A DNA stretch of 64,000 nucleotides from Brachionus rotundiformis (lineage: Eukaryota > Rotifera > Eurotatoria > Ploima > Brachionidae): positions 46,439 to 110,438 of the forward strand of contig JAESIW010000107.1 in the NCBI GenBank assembly GCA_016802295.1, in the 5' to 3' direction. Of the stretch, positions 23,431-33,342 are shown piece after piece. The translations under genes were made by a program, and so were the position numbers. Every line of letters starts with the position of its first letter. The stretch's first letter is position 1. The notes below the pieces were generated by a model, which ran no database searches, was not told where the DNA came from, and saw only the letters and a program-made list of their open reading frames with translations.

Positions 23431-24479
23431 TTTTTTAATGAATTTTAAAACTTAATAAATATAAATAAATTTTAATAATTAAAATATTAATATAAATTTT
23501 AATAATTGTTTGTATTCGAGTCTTTTTTGTCTATAGTTTTAAATAAATTGTATAACCAACTATGGAATGTTCTTTTTGTACCAAAGATATAATCAACTAA
23601 CCTTTTAACATTTTATTATAATACTTTATAGAAAATAGCTTTCCAACACATTTTTTCTACCATTGTTTCTTATTAACTATTATGGCCTCAGACCAGTAAT
23701 CAATTTAATTTCTTGTATTAGTCTATCTCCTTTTTTCCATGGTTCTACAATTTGTTTGAGTTTTTGAGCAAGGCTAAAAATGCATCAGCTTTTTCAAGTT
23801 CCAAAACTTTCTCTTTTTAGCCAAAAGTTCTTTTCTGCTAGCTAGCTGAACTGAATAAGAATTTTGATACTTTAATTAATTAACTTTAATAGTCCGTTCA
23901 CCATTTTCGGTAAACTTCACTTAAAAAACAATTTATAGATAAATTTTATAAGCTTGAATACATCAATAATCAAGTCCCAAATCGCAATCTACAACTTCAT
24001 ATTTAATTGATTGTTGCTAATACTGTTGGGTCATTTTGATCTAATTTTTAGAGATAATTTTTAATATTCCTCAATTAGATGATTAATAACTTAGTTTGCA
24101 GTATTAACTTTGTATTAAATAATTAGATTAATAATAGTTTGACTTATTTCTCTCGCTTGACCAAAGTTAAAACATTTTTCCAAATATTAAATCCAAAAAT
24201 TTTATTTAATAAATTAAAAAATTTTAAATTTAATAAATAAAGATAAACACTAATAATTAAAAAAAATAATAATGATAATAATGATCGTTTGTATTCGAGT
24301 CGTGTGTGATTAACCAATTTAGAAATGCTCATTTTGGACCTGAGATCTAAATGAACCAATTTTTCATCATTTTACCACTCTTTGGACTCGATTTAAGGGC
24401 TAATTTGGAATATTTGTAATTTGTAATTTGACTAAATAGAATAAATTGGAATTTAGACATATTTTGAATACAAACGCTG
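23431..24479. repeat. Spacer between convergent peptide genes, with a degenerate direct repeat
   Basis: Bases about 23430-23580 and 24190-24345 are diverged direct repeats. They share the exact core TTTGTATTCGAGTC and flanking TAATAATTAAAA and TAACCAA pieces. A 71-codon frame at 24144-24359 (-) is an AT-rich by-product and not called. GC-richer sequence at 23740-23850 holds nothing recognised. Confidence 0.5.
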
Positions 24480-24830
24480 TTAATTAAGTCCAAAAAAATA
24501 ACATGACATCACATTTACCAAACATGGTCTGTTGTAGTATCCGCCTTTTTTGTTTATCAAGCGCACATAGGTCTTTCCACGCTTGCTAAACGATCTTCTT
24601 CTTGGCAAATCGGCCAAAAGAAGCCGCATCCTAAGCAGGTTTAGAAGACTTTTTCTGTCTTGCTCCTCGCTAGCTGTCAACAACTCTTCGTCAAGTTCTT
24701 TCTGCTTTATCGCCTCCTCTTTGGTATCGTACTCGCTAAATTGAGTGCTGGACTCTGCCTGGGCTGCCATCGCCGCCATCACTAGGACCAAAAGCCAAAA
24801 TTTCAACAAGTTTTTGCTAATTTGGTTCAT
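24480..24830 (-). CDS. Neuropeptide precursor, C-type allatostatin-like
   Basis: 116 residues, one exon. Residues 1-25 are a signal peptide (KFWLLVLVMAAMAAQA). An acidic pro-region follows, then basic sites RRR and KR, and finally KK before the last 21 residues, GGYYNRPCLVNVMSCYFFGL plus Asn. In that peptide, two Cys enclose six residues with Asn at the third (C-LVN-VMS-C) followed by Tyr-Phe. This matches the CxxNxxSC-aromatic pattern of allatostatin C (CYFNPISCF) and its C-terminal position after a basic site. Differences: an extra tail FFGLN and no second YF inside the ring. Caution: GTAAATG within the codons for LVNV could act as a splice donor, which would change the C-terminus; no matching acceptor was identified. 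The family link is inference; the secreted-precursor nature is strong. Confidence 0.65.
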   Translation of the reverse strand: MNQISKNLLKFWLLVLVMAAMAAQAESSTQFSEYDTKEEAIKQKELDEELLTASEEQDRKSLLNLLRMRLLLADLPRRRSFSKRGKTYVRLINKKGGYYNRPCLVNVMSCYFFGLN

Positions 24831-25390
24831 TCTTAATTTTAAAAAAAAGAAAGAGCTTAAAGCTTGTTATTTAATCTGAAAGGCGTTTGTTTTCCAAAAG
24901 ATTAAGGCTTTAAATCTTATGTCACTTTTAATTTAGACATTTTAATAGTTAGGAAGGCTTTATAAAGTTTTTTCTTTTTTGTTTTTGTTATACAAAAACG
25001 CTCACGCATAAGAAAAGTATACGATTAAGATAGAAACTATTTTTCAAAGGTTTCGTGATCTTTTTTTTTATATTTTGGTATTATTGATTTTGTAAAATAT
25101 TCTTTTTTATTTTACCAAAATAGCATTTTTAATACGTGATGTACATAAATGGAATTAGATAGAGAGAAAATAGTTTTAAATTTGTTTGTATTATTACAAA
25201 TAAGATAAACAATGTGTCATAAGTCTTTTTTTAATTTTTATTATTTTTATTATTATTATTATTATTATTAATATAAAAGTTAAATGACAATTAAACACAA
25301 AAATGCTTTGTTTGCTCAAATAAGCTTTTAAATAGAGCTAATTATTCCAAGTCATGTGGGTGTCTATCTAGTTAATTGGTATTTATCTAT
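24831..25390. other. Intergenic, with an (ATT)n microsatellite
   Basis: Lies between the allatostatin-like gene and the 3' end of the STYXL1-like gene. It contains a TATTATTATT tract at 25238-25271. The shared upstream region of the minus-strand peptide gene is at 24831-25000. No other feature seen. Confidence 0.5.
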
Positions 25391-27378
25391 CTATTTGGCG
25401 AAGTGTTCACTTATTTGGCTCAAGAAGCCTATTTGAGGCTGAATTTTTCTACACTTAAGAACTTTTTCAAATGCTTCCTAAATAAATAGAAAATAATTAA
25501 TGAGCTTAATTAGCTTGTAATTGTAAAAGTTACATCTATGGTTATTTTGTCTGAGTATACCAAATATGCTATGACAATTGCAGCACTTCGGCTAATCCCT
25601 AAATCTGAAAATACCAAACAAGCCTGCTTTCGGTTTTTGATGTTTACATCTTAATTAGACAAATGATTAATACCATTTTAATTTACTTTCCTAATCTCTA
25701 GCATTTATAGAGATTAGAGCATTAATTTTGTTTATTTTACCAATAAAATTAAGAGCTTCTTTCAAGGAGTCTTTTAGCGACTCTTCTGGCTCGTCTTTGA
25801 TACCAATCTTTAAATTGTTTATAGACTGTTCGACTGCTATTCTAATAAAACGATTTTAAATTTAATAGGGTATTTTTGATTTAATTAGGTATCGGCAAGA
25901 TATTAATTTTAAAAAAGTCTTGGTCTAAAACATGGTCAATTAAAAAGCAAAATTATAAAAATAGTCACATACATTAGATTTACAACTAAACTTTTAGATA
26001 AGATTTATGTCAGAATTTGCCAAATTTTATGAGAAAAATAAAAGTGATTTTTTTACTATTGACATGTATGTAAAATATTTTTTATCTATTTTTGATTTTT
26101 AGCAAGTTTTATCCATACGTGACAAAAAGTTCAGGAAGCTTGACTATAAAAATATACTTCCGAACACTCCAGTTCTTAAAATAAAGCTTAATTAAATTTG
26201 GCAAGATGGTTTTAGGTAAATTAGGCCATAACTGGAAGAGAGTGCAAAAATTGCCAAACAATTCAATTTCATCAACTTTGTTTACCAGGTACCTGGATTG
26301 TGGAAAAGAAAAAAAAAGTCTCTAATAAAAAAAAATTGTTTTCTTATTATTTTTTTTAATTAAATAGTCAATAGTACGGAAAAATCCACTCGTCAACTTA
26401 TTAAAATATTAAAAATACACTCAAAATTCACGATATCTTATTTCAATAATATTATGAAATCAACGATATATGATAAAATGATTTTTTTTTATCATATTAA
26501 TAAAAAAAATGTATTTAATTTGGAAAATTAAACTCTAAATTGCCAAATGTGGACTAAAAATAATAAAATTTATTTGAAAAAATATTTCTTAATTTATCTC
26601 TTTTTTTTAAATAATCTTAAAATAAAATCTTGCCGATAAATATTCAAATATAATTTAAGAATACTCACTCGATTGTTTCGGTAGAGGAACAGTCAACAAA
26701 AGATTTGATTTTTAAATCCTTACGAATGTAGAGCTCTGTGGCATGTCGCAAATTTCCCAAGTACAACAAACCAGGTATTATTTCGCTTGGATAAGTTTTC
26801 AATTGATCAAGTTCCTTTTAGATTAATTAGCTTATTAAGATTAGCATCCAAAGATTACTCTTGGCATGTAAATAATTTGCTGGGTTCTTAAAAACGGGTA
26901 CAGACGGGAGAATGTCTCGTAGCCGCCTTTCAGAATTTTGACCGAATTTTTCGAACCACTTTCGAAAATAAGCTTGGCACATCTCACAGCAGCTCCCTTA
27001 TCCTGCACACTTGATGTATTACTGTCATAGATAATAATCATATTTCGTGACTCGAGCTCAGGCTCGTACAATAGTCGGAATTCTTTGGTACCAGGATCCT
27101 TGGAAAAGGAATTAGAAAATTTTTTTCTTCTTCTAAATTAATTAAAAACTTTTTTCATGTGTTTGGCACAAATAATGTGCCCTTCATTATAATCACTTCT
27201 TTCTCTACAATCTTTATTAAATTAATTTATTAATTATTAAATTTTCAAAAATTAAAATAGACATTTTACCAATCAAGTAGAGATAGTTGGGATCGCAGAG
27301 TTGAGCAAATTCTATTCCTTCATTAAGGAGATTATACAATTTTTGACATTCGATCAATTCAATATTGGGTCCGAACAT
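25391..27378 (-). CDS. STYXL1: STYXL1-like rhodanese plus dual-specificity pseudophosphatase
   Basis: Seven exons: 27378-27270, 27211-27150, 27098-26859, 26814-26669, 25841-25741, 25649-25534 and 25477-25391. Phases close to give about 286 residues (human STYXL1 is 313). The N-terminal rhodanese-like half has LYNLLNEG, DPNYLYLID, DYNEGHIICAKHMKK, IIIYDSNTSS and VKILKGGYETFSRLYPFLRT, the last being highly characteristic. The second half has EIIPGLLYLGNLRHA and the phosphatase loop region CLVFSDLGISRSAAIVIAYL. Where active enzymes have HCxxGxSRS, this protein has Ser at the Cys position (FSDLGISRS), like human STYXL1, so it should bind but not cleave phosphoprotein. It ends with QPQIGFLSQISEHFAK. 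The 827-bp intron 4 contains sequence repeated in inverted orientation at 28950-29165. Confidence 0.9.
26440..26655. repeat. Inverted-duplication arm inside STYXL1 intron 4
   Basis: Reverse-complement match to 28950-29165, with shared pieces such as GAATATTTATCGGCAAG, GTCCACATTTGGCAATTTAG, and the stretch around ATATATCGTTGATTTCAT. Identity is visibly high (over 80 percent by eye). The match stops at the exon 4 donor side, so only intron DNA is shared. Confidence 0.75.
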
Positions 27379-27580
27379 GTCACTTTAGTCTTGGAATACT
27401 AAAATTTTTATGTGTGAATTTTAGATATAAATAAACATTTTTTTAATAGCGAATTTACTTAATATTTTGAGATACTAGTGTTACCATGACGACCAGAAAA
27501 TTGCAAAATTAATATTCTTTTAGGTTTAGTTTTTTTTGCCAAAAACTCTGACCAAGATTTGCCAAAATTAACATGATCTG
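27379..27580. other. Short spacer upstream of the STYXL1-like gene
   Basis: AT-rich DNA that should hold the STYXL1 promoter. It ends at the (TAA)n tail of the adjacent LINE fragment. Confidence 0.4.
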
Positions 27581-28490
27581 AATATAATAATAATAATAGT
27601 GATAAGCTACAATAGATTTACTGTAAAGCAAGCTTTTGCTTGCTATGGTAGCAGTTCCCATGAAGTCTAATATTTTATTTTTTATTTTTGGATGTGATTG
27701 TCTCTGTTGTTACATGTTCCAATTATCAACCACTCTATTTGAAAGAAAATGTCCCCTGTAGGCATTCTTTTTCCAAACAGTGCTTGCTTCCGTAAATGCT
27801 AAACGCTGGTCCATCCATCCAACTTAGTACAGTATTTCTTTAGAGGATTCTTCTTTAGACCTGATTAAGTCACCTCTCTGTCTCATTTTCTTTGGTGTTG
27901 TCAAGTCTAGATTTTTGAGTCTACATTCGTACGGCAAGTCTTTTATGGTCTTAACTAGTTTAGTTGGTCGTCTCTGAACACTTTCAAGCACTGCAATATC
28001 CTTTTTGTTAAAAGGGCTCCACACTGCTTTGGCATGTTCCAAGTCTAGTCTTACAAATGCAATGTATAGCTTTCGAAATGTCTCTAGGGTGCAAAATTTG
28101 AAAGTTTTTTTTAGCATAACAAGGACAGTACTCGCTTTTTTGGGAGCGAAGAACCTGAATGTTCCATTTAAGATTGTTGGTAATGATGATGTCTAGATCC
28201 CATTTTCTTTCAGTTTGGTTAAGGTCCTCGCTTCATTTTTAAGCTAATTCAGAAGTGCTTGTCATTGAACTCCATTTGCCATGTATTTGACCATTCAATC
28301 AGTTGGTTTATATCATTTTGTAGGCCAGTCAAGTCCATTTGGTTAGGAACAACTGATACCAGTTTTGTGTCATCAGCAATCAATTTACACAATTCGGTAA
28401 CAGTCTCTGGCAAGTCATTGATGAAGATGATGAAAAGCAAGGGTCCGAGAACAGTTCCTTGGGACACACTAATCTAATCAATTAAATTAT
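27581..28490 (-). mobile_element. 5'-truncated non-LTR retrotransposon (CR1/Jockey-like reverse transcriptase)
   Basis: Minus-strand pieces in order: SQGTVLGPLLFIIFINDLPE and IADDTKLVS (28467-28249; the catalytic motif reads IADD instead of YADD/FADD), then KTFKFCTLETFRKLYIAFVR, AVWSPFNKKDIAVLESVQRR and a tail through KMRQRGDLIR (28117-27824). Stops and frameshifts separate the pieces. The 3' end contains a hairpin (AGCAAGCTTTTGCTTGCT, about 27632-27650) and the element ends in (TTA)n (27581-27599), the microsatellite tail seen on the other copies. Everything upstream of the QGTVLGP motif (start of the reverse transcriptase, endonuclease) is missing, so it is dead. Confidence 0.85.
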
Positions 28491-28949
28491 AAAATTTTTT
28501 CAATTTATTTTCTAATTAATGAATTTTTTTTAAAAAGTAATCTTTTGTTTTTTTCAATATCTTATTTAAATTGGTAAAGAGAAAAAGCAATAGTCCACCA
28601 CCAGGATAACATTCTAAAATATGAAGTGAAAGAGGAGACTTGATTGAATTCGACGAAATGCCTAATGGTCTGAATACTGTCAAGTGACTTATCCAAAATA
28701 AGTTGGAAATTTTATTGAAAACAAAGAGACTAAATTTTGAAAAGTTTAAATTTAGATCTATTTTATAAATTTCATTTAAAACTTAAACATTATTTCCCAA
28801 ATTGAAGATTTTATTTGGAAAGATTGGTTTTTGACGAAATAATATATATCTTGTTACAAAAACACCAACTATTACTAAGACTTATTATGGTAGCAGAAAA
28901 CATTTTACTAAAATCATCCAGATCCTAATCAGAATTACTTATCGTGGTG
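28491..28949. other. Unresolved AT-rich spacer between LINE fragments
   Basis: Contains some GC-richer sequence (28590-28700 and 28860-28950) whose frames are broken on both strands. I considered a Tc1-type relic but the motifs are too weak to call. Confidence 0.3.
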
Positions 28950-29165
28950 TCATATTGAATATTTATCGGCAAGATTTAATTAAGATTATTCAAAAAAGAG
29001 ATAAATTTAGAGATATTTTTTCAAATAAATTTTATTTAAAGCCATTTTTAGTCCACATTTGGCAATTTAGAGTTTAATTTTCCAAAATAAATACATTTTT
29101 TTATCAATATGATAAACAAAAATCATTTTGTCATATATCGTTGATTTCATATTATTTAAATTATT
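28950..29165. repeat. Second arm of the STYXL1 intron inverted duplication
   Basis: Reverse-complement copy of 26440-26655 (see that entry). It starts at about CATATTGAATATTTATCGG and runs to TCATATTATTTAAATT. The two arms lie 2.3 kb apart with a LINE fragment and the 5' half of the STYXL1 gene between them. Confidence 0.75.
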
Positions 29166-29239
29166 TAAATTATTTATTATTATTTTAATTGACACTTTTA
29201 TGCCAAAATTTTCTAAAAGATAAGGAAAATCGTCAATTA

Positions 29240-29430
29240 AAATTAAAAAAAAGAGGACCTAAAACTGAACCTTGTAGATAGGCTATTTTTTATCTATTGC
29301 TAAAATTATTGGTAAAAAAAAACCAGTAATGAAACAATATTAAAAGAAGATTAAAAGCCTTTTTAAAGTCTATAAACAGTGATTGAGTTAGCATTAATGG
29401 CCAGGTCTGAATCCATGCCGACCATAAAAA
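29240..29430 (-). mobile_element. Relic of a second reverse transcriptase
   Basis: On the minus strand, broken frames give HGFRPG (about 29420), SLFIDFKKAFN (about 29375-29345), and LQGSVLGPLFF (about 29280-29250). These are the QHGFRxG, motif-A FxDFxKAFD and the QGSVLGPLLF motifs of a non-LTR reverse transcriptase, in the right order but with the intervening sequence shortened and stop-ridden. Confidence 0.6.
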
Positions 29431-29551
29431 TATGATTAATATTTAGGTTACTTTATTAAGATTTAGATAAAAATAGAATATGAATCATTAAATAAAATAC
29501 ACTTAATTCATTTAAATTTTGAAAATTTTATTAAAAAGGTAAATAATAAAA

Positions 29552-29989
29552 TTAGCATCTTTTTGAATCTCTGGTACAGGTAAAAAAGTGGCATTTATCA
29601 CTCATACATTGGGAGTCCTTTCTGCACGAGCCTGTACATTTTCTATCAAAACATTGTCTGAGGTCTCTCCCCTCTATGTCATCGCAATATTGTGTATCCA
29701 AGCAATCTGCGGATCTCTTGCAAGGCCCATCTTTTACCAAAATTTGCTTCTTGCACTTGAAAAAACTGCACTTTTTGGACGCACAGTACCTGTCCATGAT
29801 ACAACTCTTACCCTCATCGTCTCCTTGAACACATTCACCAAACGGATTGAGGAAATTGTGGTTACAGTACTCAGAACTTCTGCACTGCGAGTCGGTCAGA
29901 CACCTTTCGCCGATTAGGCCACGCTTGACAAATCCATTGCTCAGATGGACCAGAATGGTCAAAATTAAAACTATTTTTGAATCATTCAT
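29552..29989 (-). CDS. Secreted cysteine-rich protein with two tandem 8-Cys modules
   Basis: 145 residues from ATG 29989. A signal peptide (KIVLILTILVHLSNGF) is followed by VKR, a possible processing site. The remaining part has 18 Cys. Two similar units can be aligned: C-x5-C-x5-C-x10-C (CLTDSQCRSSEYC) then C-x5-C-x4-C-x4-C (SCIMDRYCASKKCSFFKC), and again CKRSADCLDTQYC then SCRKDSQCMSDKCHFFTC. The repeated phrase (I/K)xDxxCxSxKCxFFxC shows an internal duplication. It resembles Dickkopf/colipase-like disulfide folds loosely, but no family is assigned. A role as an extracellular ligand, inhibitor or defence protein is possible but not shown. Confidence 0.72.
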   Translation of the reverse strand: MNDSKIVLILTILVHLSNGFVKRGLIGERCLTDSQCRSSEYCNHNFLNPFGECVQGDDEGKSCIMDRYCASKKCSFFKCKKQILVKDGPCKRSADCLDTQYCDDIEGRDLRQCFDRKCTGSCRKDSQCMSDKCHFFTCTRDSKRC

Positions 29990-32550
29990 TTCTAAATAGT
30001 TTCAAAACGAGTCTGGACTTTAAATGGACTTGGTTGGTATTTCATGCGGAACGGATGAATTCACCACAAGATAACAAATCGAAAAATTCAGCATAATATG
30101 ACAGATAAGATATCAAAAATCAACACATTAAACTGAATTTCACGAGATTTTATCTTTGATTAATTTTGCCCTGGCAGTGTTTTTCCTAAAAAAAAAAGAT
30201 TTTTTTATATTATTAGCTAAATTTTTTGATTAAGCATAGAATTATCTATTTTTAGTTGATTAATTTATTTTAATCGAGCGAAAACTTGCATATAAAGACC
30301 TAAAAAAAAATATTTCTAGTCTTATTAACTAGAAATTTATACAAAATTTAAACTGATAAGACAAAAGCAATTTAAAATTAGCTTGACTATTTATTGCTAT
30401 TTGCATAAAATTGCCATAAAACTTTAGAACTATAAAATTTGCCAAAGAAAATAGGAAAAAAGAAGTTTTAGATAGAAATTAAAAAACCATTTTATACTTA
30501 AAAATTTATTAATTCGAGCTATCATAAACAACAAATTAGTTTCAGATTTAATTAGCTTTTTTTATAAAAAAAAAAAAAAAACTCCGAAATAGTAATAATC
30601 AAAATTGGGACCCTTATCAACAATGTCAGCTATTTTGCGCTAATTAAATCAAAATATTTGCTTCTAATCTTCAATTATTTTATTATTTCACCTTATCAGT
30701 CGAACAAAGTTTATAGCTTTGATCGATTACCAGCCTTAGATGTAATCAAATTAATTTTTTCGAAACTGCTTTAATTAAATACACGAAATTAACTATTTAA
30801 ATAATTAATATTTAAAATTTTGAGATTCATTTTTAGAGTTTAAAAGAAAAAATGTATTTAAAAATGCTTCAAATTAAGAAAAGAGTAAAAAGTTTCTGAA
30901 TTAAAAAATATAAAATTATATTAGAAATTTAAGTTAATATTATTGCTAATTGATAAGATAAGCTGAAGAATAAATCTTCAATCCAATACTTCATTTAATT
31001 TTTATTAATTCCTTTTATTAATTAGGAAATTTTTTCAAACATCATCTATTAATGATTATTTACTATTTCTTTATTTTAATAAAATATTTTTATTAATCTG
31101 CACCATTTATCAATCAAACATTTTATTATTCATTTATTATTATTGAAGCTTAAAGACATCAAGGCTAATATAAAGTAGGTTAGTTAAACCACAATTCACC
31201 TATTATGAAAACAAACCTCGGGTTTAGTGAACAATTGGTTTTTAGTTCACCAAAAGCTGAACCAAAATAGGATTGAGTATAATCAATTTTATTTTATTTA
31301 CTGAAATGCTGTTAATGCTCAATCAAAATCAAAATTTTCTACTAGCTTTTTTATTAAGTTAAAAAATAGCTCAGCTTGTTGGAATATCTTGACTTTCCTT
31401 CGCGATAAATATAAAAAGTTTGATCAGAAAAATACCTCCTTTTGCAAACAACAAAATAATATGGAGAAAAAAACTCATATTGATGTAATGGACTATAGTT
31501 TGAAGACTTCTCTGGCAATAATCGATCATTTATTTATCTAAGAAAATCATGGTTTAGTTGATTCAGTTAATTTATTGTGGCGAAAATCAAATTAAATATG
31601 GAATTAAACTTAGCTTACTTTAAATTTTATGATTTATTAAATGATCTTTTAAAAATAGATTTTTATAAATAATTTTTTTTTCTTTTTTTATTTATTTCTT
31701 TTAAATTTATAAATACTTTAATTTGTCCATGGGACTTAAAGTCAAACTTAAATAAATAAATAAACTAAGTTAATGCATAAATTATCAACTCTGGTCTCGA
31801 CTGAATCTTCTGGCAATGCATCATTTTCTTTGTGTCATTGTTTCTTAGCATCTTTGATTAGACGTTTTATCTATTTCAAGATAGAACAACCAAATGATCA
31901 ATAAAAATTATTGAAAACGCTTAAGTATATGGAAAAATTTAAGTGGAATATTTAAGATGTAGAATCTGGAATGGAATGTCAGAGCCATGTACGAAACGTC
32001 ATGAATAAACACTGTAGGTGAAAGGAACATGGTTTCATAACAACGAAGAAAACCAAGTGAAAAATATGGTGCTCCGGCATGGCCTCTTGATTCTTATGGA
32101 TGACATGAACACAAATATTTACCAAAACTGACACAGTAATCACCAAAAAAAATCATTAAAAAACAGGAGCAGACACATATAGTGATCAATATCTGGGAGA
32201 ACATTTTTAAATAGAAGCTGACAAAAGTCTTTTAGAAAGTCTTTCAAAAATCTTCCTGATTTTATCTATTCAAGAGTTTTTGAATGGTGGATTAAAGTAA
32301 GTGTGAAAGCTAAAACGGGATATGTAGGGTTTAAATAAATTGTTGAGAAAATTTTTACAATTTTTAATCAACAAGATTTAGTCATGATAATTTTAATTTG
32401 AAAGTGTCATGATATTGAAGAATGTATGCTAATTCATTGACTAAAATTATTTTGCCAATTTTACTAGATGAATATAAAAAATCTTTCTTTTCATAAAATT
32501 ACTTAAAAAACAAAAAAATCAAGTTTTCTCTAATTATTCAAAATTTTATA
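29990..32550. other. Long AT-rich region with a weak Tc1-type relic
   Basis: No gene recognised. Around 31960-32290 (+) broken frames give NMVLRHGLLILMDDMNTNIY and, further on, VINIWENIFK. These could be decayed forms of the Tc1 motifs MVWG..GPLxFIDGxMNxxxY and DLNPIENLWxxLK. I treat this as suggestive only. A poly-A run lies near 30565-30580. Confidence 0.3.
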
Positions 32551-32773
32551 TTAACACTAGAAGACCCGACGGGTTTTTTAGACCCATTTTTTTAAATTTC
32601 AAATCTCAATATCTTTTGAATGCAGAAACAGAATTTAATATTCAGTATTTTATTTTATAGATTTATGGAGACTTTATTGAATATCAAAAAAAAATGTTGC
32701 TATTCTATGATAATTTCTTTAAAAATTAGTTTTTAAATTTTTGTCATTTTTTGGTCGGGCTTTCTAGTGTTAA
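32551..32773. mobile_element. piggyBac-type MITE with TTAA target duplication
   Basis: The left end reads TTAACACTAGAAGACCCGAC (32551-32570). The right end, read on the opposite strand, is TTAACACTAGAAAGCCCGAC (from 32773). The flanking TTAA is the fixed target-site duplication of piggyBac transposons, and the terminal repeat CACTAGAA..CCCGAC is inverted and nearly perfect. The 223-bp element has no coding capacity, so it is non-autonomous. Confidence 0.85.
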
Positions 32774-32821
32774 ATAAAAAAGGAATATATATATTGCCGA
32801 ACATTTCAAGTCATTGCTTTT

Positions 32822-33288
32822 ATGGCATTGTGAAATTTGGAACAAAAAACAAAAAACAAAAACAAAATATCAAAAATGCCAAAGCTCAAGTTCAAAAGTA
32901 GCAAAACATGTTCAGTGAATTGTAGCACTTGGTACATCCTTTGTACCACCAATATTATAATTATACAAGACTCTGCAATAAGTCTGCAAAATTCAGAATT
33001 TTGCGAATTTTAATACAAATACAAAAACAAAATAGCAAAAATGCCAGAGCTGAAGTTCGGAAAGAGCATCACCTTCTCTGTTAGTTGAAACACTGGTACA
33101 TCCTCTTTTAAATTTTAAGTTCTGAATAGTGCAGACTTATCGCAGAGTCTTGTATAATTATAATATTGGTGGTACAAAGGATGTACCAAGTGCTACAATT
33201 CACTGAACATGTTTTGCTACTTTTGAACTTGAGCTTTGGCATTTTTGACATTTTGTTTTTGTTTTTTGTTCCAAATTTCACAATTCCC
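32822..33288. repeat. Foldback repeat, arms of about 170 bp
   Basis: The left arm (32822-33000, starting ATTGTGAAATTTGGAACAAA and including AGTAGCAAAACATGTTCAGT and GTACCACCAATATTATAA) recurs as reverse complement at about 33114-33288. Between them, 33019-33113 is a diverged direct copy of the same unit (ATGCCAGAGCTGAAGTTCGG). A further single copy lies at 47213-47363. The open frame on the plus strand across the right arm is Leu/Phe-rich and not considered a gene. Confidence 0.85.
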
Positions 33289-33342
33289 GCTTTTTTTCTT
33301 GCAGGTCTTGGTTTACAAATAACCGAATCTAAATTCCGAACT

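Noticed and set aside
23256..23480. Alternative frame in exon 2 of the CxC peptide gene using the acceptor at 23257
   Set aside because: Gives a longer product without a KR site or Cys pattern and runs into AT-rich 3' sequence; the frame from 23269 is far more protein-like.
24144..24359. 71-codon minus-strand frame with a hydrophobic stretch
   Set aside because: Composition follows the AT-rich background, and the frame overlaps the degenerate direct repeat.
26150..26330. Possible helix-turn-helix of a transposase in STYXL1 intron 4
   Set aside because: Only a vague helix pattern on the plus strand, broken frame, no catalytic motif nearby.
28860..28990. Possible Tc1 DLNP-type motif (HPDPNQNYLSW) on the plus strand
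   Set aside because: Single weak match overlapping the STYXL1 repeat arm; no second motif in order.
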